Below, piece by piece: positions 1-7,648 of a stretch of DNA of 31,904 nt. The notes below the pieces were generated by a model. The model ran no database searches and was not told where the DNA came from. It saw only the letters and a program-made list of their open reading frames with translations. Each line of letters begins with the position of its first letter. Position 1 is the first letter of the stretch. Made by a program: the position numbers and the translations under genes. The DNA is from an uncultured Clostridia bacterium (GTDB lineage: Bacteria; Bacillota; Clostridia; Oscillospirales; CAG-272). Location: positions 1 to 31,904 of the forward strand of contig CANQMJ010000005.1 of the NCBI GenBank assembly GCA_947624945.1. Reading direction: 5' to 3'.

Positions 1-289
1 CGAACACACGGGAGCCTCTTTCGGGTTCGACAAGGGGGACTTTCTTGCGAGAAAGTCCCCCTTGTCAAAAACCGGTTGAAAGGTGTGAAAGACGTCACCA
101 CGTCAAGTAAACAAAGGTAGCTGCCGGTGGGAGCAGACTGCATAAACATCCGCGGTGAGCGGAGAAATCGGTTTCGGAAACGGACTGTCGCTACGCAACA
201 AGTAAATAATTCACACTATTTTGTGAAAAGTACTTGACAAAACGCAAAAAATGTGGTATAATATAAGCAGTTAAGGGAAAGAGGTGTTC
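1..289 (+). repeat. Promoter-bearing dispersed repeat, copy 1 (left end cut by window edge)
   Basis: The first 73 bases are identical to 28626-28698. They contain a perfect palindrome (17-base arms starting GACAAGGGGG, four-base loop) at about 28-65. Similarity to copy 3 continues with gaps through blocks such as GACGTCACCACGTCA, AGCTGCCGGTGG and CATCCGCGGTGAGCGGAG, and finishes with a perfect promoter at 234-262. An inverted homologue lies at 11953-12232. I find no reading frame conserved between copies. A small inverted repeat, TTCACA then six bases then TGTGAA, sits just upstream of the -35 box in this copy. Confidence 0.9.
234..262 (+). promoter_or_regulatory. Consensus sigma-A promoter in repeat copy 1
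   Basis: TTGACA at 234-239 and TATAAT at 257-262 are separated by 17 bases, a full match to the housekeeping promoter consensus. The same boxes and spacing occur in the other two copies (11953-11981 minus, 28860-28888 plus). Transcription would start near 269 and run into sequence with no credible gene, towards the 3' end of the GH127 gene. Confidence 0.85.
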
Positions 290-375
290 GTAGGCCCGGC
301 GGGGGCAGCCTGCGAACTGCTCCCTCGCGGCATGGCGAGTTGCGCAGCAGTTCGTCGCTGACGCGCCGACCTGCG

Positions 376-402
376 ACACGTTTTCGCTTCGCGAAAAGTG
401 TG
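376..402. repeat. REP-like palindrome
   Basis: An imperfect palindrome, ACACGTTTTCGC then TTC then GCGAAAAGTGTGG. It belongs to a family with members at about 12054-12083, 12485-12514, 19819-19848, 24444-24476 and 28411-28442, all intergenic. Each can fold into a hairpin with a short GAA, TTC or similar loop. Confidence 0.75.
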
Positions 403-490
403 GTGAAAATCGGCATTACCGAATGACGCACGAGCAAAGTGCGCGTAGGTGAAGCTGCGAAGCCTACGGCTCGTTGATTGATAAAAGGGA

Positions 491-575
491 AAAGTCAGGA
501 AAAGTTCTTGAAAATAGGGATGAATGGGAGAGAAACTTTTTGTTTCGGGGACCACTTTTGGTAAAAGGTGTCCCC
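491..575 (+). repeat. Gene-end hairpin element (AT-rich tail plus hairpin)
   Basis: It starts with AAGTCAGGAAAAGTTCTTG and ends in an imperfect hairpin at 547-575. It is a diverged member of the family described at 11669-11756, where the tail reads GTCAATAAAAATTTTTG on the minus strand. Confidence 0.6.
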
Positions 576-694
576 TACCTTCTCCAAAAGCGGACCGATT
601 AGTGCTTATCTTAAGCTATCTCCGAAATTTTTGTTATCGTTAGCTTTTTCAAAACAAAAAAGTCAATAAAAGTTTTTGAAAAGAAAAGGGGGGT

Positions 695-740
695 CGGGGG
701 GAGAGGAAAACTTTTCTCAAAAAGTTTTCCTCTCCCCCCG
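695..740. terminator. Long perfect hairpin at the 3' end of the GH127 gene
   Basis: Two 21-base arms (CGGGGGGAGAGGAAAACTTTT and its complement, 695-715 and 720-740) flank a four-base loop, only a few bases past the GH127 stop. On the minus strand the hairpin is followed by a C-rich stretch and then T-rich sequence rather than an immediate T-tract, so it is not a textbook intrinsic terminator. It is a member of the dispersed hairpin family and could end transcription from either side. Confidence 0.7.
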
Positions 741-746
741 GGAAAT

Positions 747-2591
747 TTATTTGATTTTAAAATACGTATGATACGGGAATCCGTGGGCGCGGAACATGGG
801 CATGAACTCGAGGCCCTCGCCGACGAGGACGAACGCGCCCGCCTCTCTGTTATGCGACGGCGTGAACACGTCCTCGAGACGTCTGTCGCCGATGTTGAGC
901 GTGATGAAGTCTGTCGATTCCCCTCTCGCCACCATCACGAACGGACCGTACATCAGAGCCGCGACTTTGTCGCCGTCGAGCGTGTCGGGCGTGTACTCGA
1001 GACGCAGTCCGTACTCAAACGTCATATCTGCGACTGCCGTCTCGCCCGACTTGTGCTCGAGCGTCGTGTAGTCGTCGCCGTCGCGGAAATGCGCGCCCGC
1101 CACCTTTGCCCCCGATGCCCAATACGGGATGCGCAGTTTCACGTCGTAGTCGGCGTCGCCCGACGCAGTAACTTTAACGTCTCCGAACGGGAACGCGGAC
1201 TCGATCTTTATGTCGATGCCGCGCTCGCACAGCGTCAGCTCGGACGCGATGTAGAGATTCACGTATACGACCGTCTTTCCCCCGCGCTCCGTGATGAAGT
1301 AGGAGGCGTCCTGATACTTGACGTGATTCTCCATGCCCGTGCCGTGGCAGCATGTGAAGGAGTGGAAGTCGTCGCTGTAATCCTTCTCAGCTCCGGGTCC
1401 TATCGGCAGCATGTACGTCACGCCGTTATGCATGTAGTGCGTCGTGTGCGGATTCTGCGACGCGAGTATCTGATTTATGAGCGCGCGCTCGTAGTAATGC
1501 ATGTACTTCGCGTTGTCGGGCTCATACGAGTATAGCTCGCGCGCGAGCTTGAGCATGTTGTACGCCGCGCACGTCTCGCAGTTGCGGTCGGACTCGATGT
1601 TCGCCGCCAGCTTGTCGGACTCGCGGAACGACTCGCCTCTGCCGACGCCGCCTATCGCGTACATGTGATGCTCCGTCACGATGTCAAAGAAGAACTTCGC
1701 CACGTCGTGATAGTATTCGTCGCCGGTCGCCTTGTACTCCGCCATAGCGCCCAGTATCTGCGGGATGTGCTGGTTCGCGTGCAGGTTATGTATCGTGTCC
1801 TCGCCGTGCGACAGCCCCGGGAAGATGTTTTCGTTGTCGAACATCTTCGCCGCGGCGAGATATTTCTCCTCGCCCGTTATCGAATAAAGCGTCGCCAGCG
1901 ACTCGTTCATGCCGCCGTATTCGCCCGCGATGTACATGCTCCACATCTTCTTGCGGTGCTCGTCGGTGAGCGGCGACAGCCTGCCGTATACCCAGTCTCC
2001 GATGCCGCGCGCAACGTCGAGCGCGGTCTCGTTCCCCGTGCGCGCATAGCACTCGAGCACGCCCGCGATTATTTTGTGCAGCGTGTAGTACGGCGCCCAT
2101 ATCTTCGCATACGGCGTGAACTGCTCGAGCAGCGCGAACTGGTCGGGCGAGTACGCACTGATGAAGCCCTCGCCCCACGTCGACGGGTCGCGGCTCCAGT
2201 CCTCCTGCTTCACATTGTCCGGCGTGCATGCGGTCACAAACGACGCCGGGTCGCCCTTGCTCATGAGCTGGAGCGAGCGCAGCTCGTCCACTATGTATGC
2301 GACCTTATCCTTGAAAAACTCGTCCCCCGTCGCCGAGTACGCGAGCGACAGCGCCGAGATGAAGTGACCGAGCGAGTGACCGCGCAAAAGTCCCTGCGGG
2401 TCGTCCCAGCCGCCCGGCTTGCGCGCTCCCTTCGTGTCGACGCCGAACGTCAGACGGAAGCTGTAAAGCATCGTGTCTGCGGGCAGAAGACGCAGATACG
2501 ACAGCGTCCTGTCGCGGTTGTCGGTGTAGGGCGATCTCGGTATGAGCTTCGCGCTCGAAAGCGGTGGATAGTATCCTTTTGCGTTTATCAT
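747..2591 (-). CDS. Beta-L-arabinofuranosidase, glycoside hydrolase family 127
   Basis: A 614-residue protein of the GH127 family, which removes L-arabinofuranose from beta-linked arabino-oligosaccharides. The zinc-binding set of this family (in Bifidobacterium HypBA1: Glu338, Cys340, Cys417, Cys418) is visible here as Glu339 and Cys341 in the motif CETC, and Cys414-Cys415 in SFTCCHG. The bulk is an alpha/alpha barrel rich in Trp, Tyr and His, followed by a beta-rich C-terminal part from about residue 430. There is no signal peptide, so it should act in the cytoplasm on imported oligosaccharides. The ATG start has a GGAGGT Shine-Dalgarno nine bases upstream. It follows asnB but has its own promoter and is separated from it by a terminator. 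The exact substrate is inferred from the family. Confidence 0.9.
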   Translation of the reverse strand: MINAKGYYPPLSSAKLIPRSPYTDNRDRTLSYLRLLPADTMLYSFRLTFGVDTKGARKPGGWDDPQGLLRGHSLGHFISALSLAYSATGDEFFKDKVAYIVDELRSLQLMSKGDPASFVTACTPDNVKQEDWSRDPSTWGEGFISAYSPDQFALLEQFTPYAKIWAPYYTLHKIIAGVLECYARTGNETALDVARGIGDWVYGRLSPLTDEHRKKMWSMYIAGEYGGMNESLATLYSITGEEKYLAAAKMFDNENIFPGLSHGEDTIHNLHANQHIPQILGAMAEYKATGDEYYHDVAKFFFDIVTEHHMYAIGGVGRGESFRESDKLAANIESDRNCETCAAYNMLKLARELYSYEPDNAKYMHYYERALINQILASQNPHTTHYMHNGVTYMLPIGPGAEKDYSDDFHSFTCCHGTGMENHVKYQDASYFITERGGKTVVYVNLYIASELTLCERGIDIKIESAFPFGDVKVTASGDADYDVKLRIPYWASGAKVAGAHFRDGDDYTTLEHKSGETAVADMTFEYGLRLEYTPDTLDGDKVAALMYGPFVMVARGESTDFITLNIGDRRLEDVFTPSHNREAGAFVLVGEGLEFMPMFRAHGFPYHTYFKIK

Positions 2592-2600
2592 ATCGTTTGT

Positions 2601-2653
2601 ACCTCCGTTGTTTGTTCATTCATATTCTATCATACCGCCGCCGCATGTGTAAA
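2601..2653 (-). promoter_or_regulatory. Promoter and ribosome-binding site of the GH127 gene
   Basis: On the minus strand TTTACA (2648-2653) and TAGAAT (2624-2629) are 18 bases apart, one mismatch each from consensus. GGAGGT at 2601-2606 lies nine bases before the ATG. Confidence 0.6.
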
Positions 2654-2695
2654 CAGGTTTTTATAAAAATTGTTCCGATTTATAAAAATAAAGAC

Positions 2696-2729
2696 GAAAA
2701 AACGCGGTCGGAGACGTTCCCCGACCGCG
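2696..2729 (-). terminator. Intrinsic terminator of asnB
   Basis: On the minus strand a nine-base-pair GC stem (CGCGGTCGG and CCGACCGCG) is followed directly by a run of T, eleven bases after the asnB stop codon. Confidence 0.85.
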
Positions 2730-2740
2730 CACGGTCAATA

Positions 2741-4327
2741 TTATTTTCCGCTGTCGCCGTAGTTTGAAAGCACGCGCGCCGACGGGTCGTCGACGTTGCA
2801 GCCCTCCCACTCGCGGTTCGGCATCCAGAAGTCGACCACCATCGCGTCCTCGCCGGGATAGTACCGCTCGAAGAGCTCGCGGTATAAAAGCGACTCCTTC
2901 GTGAACGGCTGCGCATGCGTGTACTTTTTGCGAAGAGTCTCGTACTCCTCGTCCGTATACATCGCGTTCGCGTGAGCTTTGAGATAGTCCACCATTGAAT
3001 GACCGACAGCGTCCGAGAACGCCGCCTTCTCGCGCCACAAGATCTCGTCCGGAAGTATCCCCGTCCCCTCGAACGCGTGACGCAACAGATACTTGCCCTT
3101 GTTATACTTGTTCAGCTTCAGCTCGGGATCGACAGCCATGACGTATTTTACAAAGTCGAGGTCGCCGAACGGCACTCTCGCCTCGAGCGAGTTTACCGAA
3201 ATGCACCTGTCGGCGCGCAGAACGTCGTACATGTGAAGCTCGCGCACGCGCTTTTCAGCCTCGCGCTGGAACGCGTCCGCGTCGGGGGCGAAATCCGTGT
3301 ACTTGTACCCGAAAAGCTCGTCCGATATCTCGCCGGTCAGAATAACGCGCACGTCCGAGCGCTCGTGTATCGCCTTGCACACGAGGTACATGCCGATGGA
3401 GGCGCGTATCGTCGTAATATCGTACGTGCCGAGAAGCGCGACCACGTCGGGCAGCGCGCGTATGACGTCGTCGGCGGTGATTATGACCTCGGTGTGGTCG
3501 CTGCCTATATAGTCGGCGACGATGCGCGCGTAGCGCAGATCTATCGCGTCCTCGCTCATGCCGATGGCGTATGTCTTGATGGGAGATGTGCTCTTTTTTG
3601 CCGCGATAGCGCATACGAGCGACGAGTCGAGTCCGCCCGAGAGCAGAAAGCCGACCTTTGAATCGGAGACGAGACGCTTCTCGACGCCGCGCACGAGCTT
3701 TTCACGTATGTTGCGGCACACGGTCTCGATGTCGTCGTGTATGACCCCGTCGACGTGCGTGATGTCGCAGTAGCGCGTGAATTTACCGTTCATGTAGTAG
3801 TGTCCGGGAGGGAACGGCATTATATGCTCCGCGATAGGCACGAGGTTCTTCGCCTCGCTCGCCATGATAAGCTCGCCCGTTTCCTTTTCGTAACCGTAGT
3901 AGAGGGGGCGTATGCCTATCGGGTCGCGCGCCGCAATATACGTGCGCGTTTGCGCGTCGTATATTATCATCGCGAACTCGGCGTCGAGCATACCGAACAT
4001 ATCGACTCCGTACTCGCGCCACAGCGGGAGTATTATCTCGCAGTCGCTGTCGCTTTTGAAGCTGTAGCCCTTGCCTATGAGGTCCTCCCTCATCGCCTCG
4101 AATCCGTACAGCTCGCCGTTGCAGACTACATAGCTGCCGTCGAGCTCGAACGGCTGCATGCCATCCGGCGTCAGCCCCATTATAGCAAGACGGTGGAACG
4201 CGAGTATACCGTCTCCCGTCCTTGTCAGCCGCGACTCGTCCGGTCCGCGCGATACAGTCGCGCGAAATCCTTCCCAAAACCGACTCTCATCGGCGCTCCC
4301 GCCGAGCCATCCCATTATTGAGCACAT
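2741..4327 (-). CDS. asnB: Asparagine synthetase, glutamine-hydrolysing (AsnB type)
   Basis: This enzyme makes asparagine from aspartate, glutamine and ATP. The 528 residues fit the usual AsnB length. The N-terminal class II glutaminase domain begins with Cys2, exposed when Met is removed, and shows RGPD (28-31), HRLAI (45-49) and CNGELYG (69-75). The synthetase domain carries the pyrophosphate loop SGGLDSS (230-236). The opening MCSIMGW departs from the usual MCGI, but the nucleophile is kept. The start is fixed by Cys2. No normal Shine-Dalgarno lies within 10 bases; instead a 17-base-arm hairpin (4337-4372) stands between an AAGGGGAG and the ATG. No promoter is visible in the 85-base gap to the ammonium transporter, so it is probably co-transcribed with that gene. 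Confidence 0.93.
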   Translation of the reverse strand: MCSIMGWLGGSADESRFWEGFRATVSRGPDESRLTRTGDGILAFHRLAIMGLTPDGMQPFELDGSYVVCNGELYGFEAMREDLIGKGYSFKSDSDCEIILPLWREYGVDMFGMLDAEFAMIIYDAQTRTYIAARDPIGIRPLYYGYEKETGELIMASEAKNLVPIAEHIMPFPPGHYYMNGKFTRYCDITHVDGVIHDDIETVCRNIREKLVRGVEKRLVSDSKVGFLLSGGLDSSLVCAIAAKKSTSPIKTYAIGMSEDAIDLRYARIVADYIGSDHTEVIITADDVIRALPDVVALLGTYDITTIRASIGMYLVCKAIHERSDVRVILTGEISDELFGYKYTDFAPDADAFQREAEKRVRELHMYDVLRADRCISVNSLEARVPFGDLDFVKYVMAVDPELKLNKYNKGKYLLRHAFEGTGILPDEILWREKAAFSDAVGHSMVDYLKAHANAMYTDEEYETLRKKYTHAQPFTKESLLYRELFERYYPGEDAMVVDFWMPNREWEGCNVDDPSARVLSNYGDSGK

Positions 4328-4336
4328 AGCTTTTCG

Positions 4337-4396
4337 GCGAGGGGAAACTTTTTATAAAAAGTTTCCCCTCGCGCTCCCCTTCAAAAATTTTTATTA
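4337..4396 (-). repeat. Gene-end hairpin element between the Amt-PII gene and asnB
   Basis: Perfect 17-base arms (4337-4353 and 4356-4372, GCGAGGGGAAACTTTTT and complement). On the minus strand it is preceded by GTAATAAAAATTTTTG and AAGGGGAG. The layout matches the family members at 660-740 and 11669-11756. The hairpin ends nine bases before the asnB start codon and has no T-tract, so it might modulate read-through or translation of asnB. Confidence 0.75.
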
Positions 4397-4412
4397 CAGG
4401 AATATTCCCTAT

Positions 4413-6140
4413 TTATTCCACGTCCTGAAGCGCGTCGTAGCCTTCCTCGCCCGTGCGGACCTTGACGACGTTCTCGACGTCGTAGACGAATATCTTGCCG
4501 TCGCCGATATGACCCGTATAGAGCACGCGCTTTGCAGTTTCAATGACCGTGCGCACCGGCACCTTCGACACGACTATGTCGACCTGCACCTTCGGCATCA
4601 GGTTCGTTTCGACCGCGACGCCGCGGTAATATTCGGGCTTGCCCTTCTGCTGCCCGTAGCCCATTACGTGCGATACCGTCATGCCCGTGATGCCTATCTT
4701 GGACATAGCCTCTTTGAGCGCGTAGAGCTTTTCCTCTTTGAATACGATCTCAACCTTCGTGAACTTGGGCGAGCTGTCGTCAAACGTCGGAACACGCTTG
4801 ACGGGCACAGCCTCCGCCGCGGGAGTGTCGCCCGTTACTGCCACGATAGGCTCAGACGCCGGCGCGAAGTCCGCGTACTTGTCGACGGACGGCGCAAAAT
4901 CAGCGTATGCGGACGGCAGACCGTGCTCGGTGATGTCGAGTCCGCGTATCTCCTCCTCCGCCGTCGCGCGTATGCCGTGCAGCTTCTTTATGAGGACGAA
5001 CGTGATTATCATCATCACGACCGCATATGCCGCGACCGAGACGAAGCCGAGGAGCTGGAGCCCGAACTGACGGAAACTGCCCGTGTAGCAAAGACCCGAA
5101 AGTCCTGCGGGCGCCTCGGGGTTAGCGAGCAGACCGACCGCTATCGTGCCCCATATGCCGTTTGCCATGTGTACGCCTACGGCGCCTACGGGATCGTCAA
5201 CGTGGCATTTGAGGTCGAGCATCTCGACTACCACGACTACGAGTATGCCAGATACGATGCCGACGACTGTCGCGCCGATCGCGTCGAGCGCATCGCACCC
5301 GGCCGTTATGCCGACGAGTCCCGCGAGGGACGCGTTAAGGCACATCGAAACGTCCGGTTTGCCGTTCTTTATCCATGTGAATATCATCGTCGTGCATGTC
5401 GCCACCGACGGCGCTATCGTCGTCGTCAGGAATATAGACGCGAGCTCGGACGGCGTCGTCGCCGCAGCGCCGTTGAAGCCGTACCAGCCGAGCCACAGAA
5501 TGAACACGCCGAGCGCGCCGAGCGGGATCGAATGACCCGGGAACGCGTTTACTTTTATGACCTTGCCCTTTTCGTCACGCACATACTTGCCGAGACGCGG
5601 TCCGAGGATTATCGCGCCGACGAGCGCCGCGATGCCGCCGACCATGTGTATCGCGCATGAACCCGCGTAATCGTGGAAACCGAGCTGCGACAGCCAGCCG
5701 CCGCCCCAAATCCAGTGCGCCTCTATCGGATAAACGACGAGGGAGATAACGGCCGAGTAGATGCAGTAAGCGGAGAACTTCGTGCGCTCCGCCATAGCGC
5801 CCGAGACGATAGTCGCCGTCGTCGCGCAGAACACGAGGTTGAACACGAACTTGGACGCGTCCGTGAAGTCGCCCTCTTTGCCCGCGATAAAATCGGCGAA
5901 GCTGCCGAACAAGTCCATGTTCGGGATACCGATGAGTCCGAACAGCGCGTCCTCGCCCATCATAAGTGAATATCCGAGCAGCGAGAATACGACGGTGCCT
6001 ATGCAGAAGTCCATGAGGTTCTTCATTATGATGTTGCCCGCGTTCTTCGCTCTCGTGAAGCCCGTTTCGACCATAGCGAAGCCGGCCTGCATCCAGAAGA
6101 CGAGCGCCGCGCCGATCAAATACCAAAATTCGATTGTCAT
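4413..6140 (-). CDS. Ammonium transporter fused to a PII signalling domain
   Basis: A 575-residue fusion. Residues 1 to about 400 form an Amt/Rh channel with multiple membrane segments, the opening FWMQAGFAMVETGF and the twin pore histidines His165 (IHMVGG) and His324 (GVHMANG). Residues from about 461 to 575 form a GlnB/GlnK-type PII domain: GYGQQKGKPEYYRGV corresponds to the T-loop with its Tyr, and TGHIGDGKIFVY and RTGEEG are the usual nucleotide-site motifs. The linker (about 411-458) holds two copies of YADFAP. PII normally plugs Amt as a separate trimer in response to 2-oxoglutarate and ATP/ADP; here the regulator is tethered. It is divergent from the glutamate synthase operon and upstream of asnB. 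The start is chosen by the Amt N-terminus; GGAAGGG lies somewhat far upstream. Confidence 0.93.
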   Translation of the reverse strand: MTIEFWYLIGAALVFWMQAGFAMVETGFTRAKNAGNIIMKNLMDFCIGTVVFSLLGYSLMMGEDALFGLIGIPNMDLFGSFADFIAGKEGDFTDASKFVFNLVFCATTATIVSGAMAERTKFSAYCIYSAVISLVVYPIEAHWIWGGGWLSQLGFHDYAGSCAIHMVGGIAALVGAIILGPRLGKYVRDEKGKVIKVNAFPGHSIPLGALGVFILWLGWYGFNGAAATTPSELASIFLTTTIAPSVATCTTMIFTWIKNGKPDVSMCLNASLAGLVGITAGCDALDAIGATVVGIVSGILVVVVVEMLDLKCHVDDPVGAVGVHMANGIWGTIAVGLLANPEAPAGLSGLCYTGSFRQFGLQLLGFVSVAAYAVVMMIITFVLIKKLHGIRATAEEEIRGLDITEHGLPSAYADFAPSVDKYADFAPASEPIVAVTGDTPAAEAVPVKRVPTFDDSSPKFTKVEIVFKEEKLYALKEAMSKIGITGMTVSHVMGYGQQKGKPEYYRGVAVETNLMPKVQVDIVVSKVPVRTVIETAKRVLYTGHIGDGKIFVYDVENVVKVRTGEEGYDALQDVE

Positions 6141-6202
6141 ACCTTTCTATGACCCTTCCTTTCGATTTTGTTTCGGGGAAGGAGCTTCGGCATGAACGCG
6201 GA

Positions 6203-6236
6203 AAGGGCGTCCGCGGCATAAACCGAAGACGCCCTT
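6203..6236 (-). promoter_or_regulatory. Hairpin in the 5' leader of the Amt-PII gene
   Basis: Nine-base perfect arms (AAGGGCGTC at 6203-6211, GACGCCCTT at 6228-6236) lie in the roughly 105-nt leader. There is no T-tract, and no known riboswitch class was recognised. A regulatory role is inference. Confidence 0.45.
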
Positions 6237-6251
6237 GCCTTCACGCGGTTG

Positions 6252-6280
6252 ATTATACAACAAGCGTCGAACCTTGTCAA
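6252..6280 (-). promoter_or_regulatory. Promoter of the Amt-PII gene
   Basis: On the minus strand TTGACA (6275-6280) and TATAAT (6252-6257) are 17 bases apart, a perfect consensus match. The -35 boxes of this promoter and the divergent glutamate synthase promoter are about 64 bases apart. Confidence 0.85.
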
Positions 6281-6328
6281 CCCCTATTTTTGCAATTTTC
6301 AAAAATTTTTCTTGCAGGATTCTCGGCG

Positions 6329-6373
6329 AATTTCAAATTGCCTATTGACAAATTGAATTATTTAGCATATACT
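6329..6373 (+). promoter_or_regulatory. Promoter of the glutamate synthase operon with adjacent dyad
   Basis: TTGACA (6345-6350) and TATACT (6368-6373) have 17-base spacing. The dyad AATTTCAAATT at 6329-6339 ends five bases upstream of the -35 box and could be an operator shared with the divergent gene. It does not match the GlnR/TnrA consensus as I recall it. Confidence 0.8.
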
Positions 6374-6461
6374 ACTTGCATATGCGGCGCATTTTTCTGC
6401 TGCGATGAAACGATAAAATTTCATTTTTATGCAGTTTTTTCGCCGCTCCCCCCATCGGAAG

Positions 6462-6493
6462 AAAGGAATTCGGCAAATGTGACAAACATTTGC
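6462..6493 (+). promoter_or_regulatory. Shine-Dalgarno followed by a hairpin before the first glutamate synthase gene
   Basis: AAAGGA at 6462-6467 is followed by an inverted repeat, GCAAATGT then GACAA then ACATTTGC (6473-6493). The ATG is at 6507, 13 bases beyond the hairpin. There is no closer Shine-Dalgarno. If the hairpin folds, the ribosome-binding site is brought to about 18 bases from the start. Confidence 0.5.
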
Positions 6494-6506
6494 GAAATCG
6501 TCTTTT

Positions 6507-7622
6507 ATGCAAAAAGAAGGTCAGATAAGGATACCGTCCGGCTGCGCGATATCCGCCGTCATATCGAAGAGCGGCAAGCGCATGTCGGGTGAGAAGATCG
6601 TTTCGAGCATGGTGCCGGTCCACGACCGCTCGAACGGACTCGGCGGCGGATTCGCCGCATACGGCATATACCCCGAGCACCGCGATTTCTACGCGCTCCA
6701 CGTATTTTTCGACGACGACGTATGCCGCGCCGACTGCGAGAACTATCTGCGCGAGCGGTTCGAGATAGTGGACGCCGAGGTGCTCCCCACGCGCACGATG
6801 CGCGAGATAACGGATGAACCCGTCATATGGCGCTACTTCGTATACCCGAGACGCACACGTCTGCGCGCGCTCCAGGTCGACGAACGCGAGTACGTCGTCC
6901 GCGTCGTGATGAAGATAAACTCGACGCTGAAGGGCGCTTACGTCTTTTCGAGCGGCAAGAACATGGGTGTGTTCAAGGCAGTCGGTTATCCCGAGGACGT
7001 CGGACGCTACTACCGTCTCGAGGAATACGAGGGCTACTCGTGGACCGCGCACGGCAGATATCCGACGAACACGCCGGGCTGGTGGGGCGGCGCGCATCCG
7101 TTCGCGCTTCTCGACTACTCGATAGTGCATAACGGCGAGATATCGTCCTACGACGCGAACCGCCGCTTTATCGAGATGTTCGGCTACCGCTGCACGCTCC
7201 AGACCGATACCGAAGTCATAACATACATAATAGATTATCTCGTGCGCCGTCAGGGCATGACGTACGAGGAGGCCGCGCACGTCATCGCGGCGCCGTTCTG
7301 GGACACGATATCGCACCGCGAACCCGAGGAGCGCGAGCGACTCACATATCTGCGCACCGTCTTTTCATCGCTGCTCGTTACGGGACCGTTCTCTATCGTT
7401 CTCGGCTTTGAGGGCGGACTCATGGCGCTCAACGACCGCTTGAAGCTGCGCTCGATGGTGACGGGTCACAGCGAGGACGGCGACCGCGTCTACATCGCGA
7501 GCGAGGAAGCGTCGATACGCAAGATGGACGAGGACGCGACGGGCATATACGCCCCGGCGGGCGGCGAACCCGTCATAGTCAAGGTAAAGGAGGGCAGGCG
7601 TGCCGCCGTCGGCGAATACTGA
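6507..7622 (+). CDS. Glutamate synthase, glutaminase (class II amidotransferase) subunit
   Basis: A 371-residue class II glutamine amidotransferase equivalent to the N-terminal domain of large bacterial GltB, encoded here as a separate gene. It should release ammonia from glutamine for transfer to 2-oxoglutarate. The N-terminus shows IPSGCAISA with Cys13 as likely nucleophile, then HDRSNGLGGGFAAYGIYP, a block I recognise from stand-alone clostridial homologues; HGRYPTNTPGWWGGAHPF and HNGEISS are the substrate-binding region. In this protein type the catalytic Cys is not at position 2, so the start is taken from the IPSGC block and the in-frame stop at 6480. It is first in an operon with 7649, 9151, 9615 and 10898. 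Confidence 0.88.
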   Translation: MQKEGQIRIPSGCAISAVISKSGKRMSGEKIVSSMVPVHDRSNGLGGGFAAYGIYPEHRDFYALHVFFDDDVCRADCENYLRERFEIVDAEVLPTRTMREITDEPVIWRYFVYPRRTRLRALQVDEREYVVRVVMKINSTLKGAYVFSSGKNMGVFKAVGYPEDVGRYYRLEEYEGYSWTAHGRYPTNTPGWWGGAHPFALLDYSIVHNGEISSYDANRRFIEMFGYRCTLQTDTEVITYIIDYLVRRQGMTYEEAAHVIAAPFWDTISHREPEERERLTYLRTVFSSLLVTGPFSIVLGFEGGLMALNDRLKLRSMVTGHSEDGDRVYIASEEASIRKMDEDATGIYAPAGGEPVIVKVKEGRRAAVGEY

Positions 7623-7648
7623 GCCGACGTACCGCACGCAAGGACAAA

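Larger units (their letters stand above)
269..575 (+). ncRNA. Candidate non-coding transcript, about 300 nt
   Basis: This stretch follows a perfect promoter and ends at an imperfect hairpin (547-575, GGGGACC against GGTGTCCCC). It shares blocks in the same order with the stretch downstream of the copy 2 promoter: GGCGGGGG, CTGCGAAC, GCTCCCTCGCG, then TAGGTGA, GCTGCGAAGCCT, then AAAGTCA and CTTGAAAA. A palindrome of the dispersed CACACTTTCCGC family lies in the middle. Open frames here are short and are not conserved. Transcription is inferred, not shown, and the end could instead be the stronger hairpin at 695-740. Confidence 0.35.

Noticed and set aside
1..70. Possible tRNA (GGGTTCGA resembling a T-arm)
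   Set aside because: The motif is part of the repeat palindrome flank; no acceptor stem, D-arm or anticodon arm can be formed around it.
191..555. Overlapping short open frames on the minus strand at the left edge, some starting SQVGASATNCC
   Set aside because: They lie across a repeat, promoter and palindrome, lack ribosome-binding sites, and similar peptides in the other islands follow only from DNA identity.
768..2666. Long open frames on the plus strand opposite the GH127 gene
   Set aside because: They are shadows caused by high GC content; their translations are Arg/Val-rich and the minus-strand GH127 has all family motifs.
4158..5660. A 500-codon open frame antisense to asnB and the Amt-PII gene
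   Set aside because: Arg/His/Asp-rich low-quality translation spanning two real genes on the other strand; no start signals.
6141..6251. Possible riboswitch in the leader of the Amt-PII gene
   Set aside because: Only one simple hairpin is visible and it matches no riboswitch class known to me; kept only as a leader hairpin.
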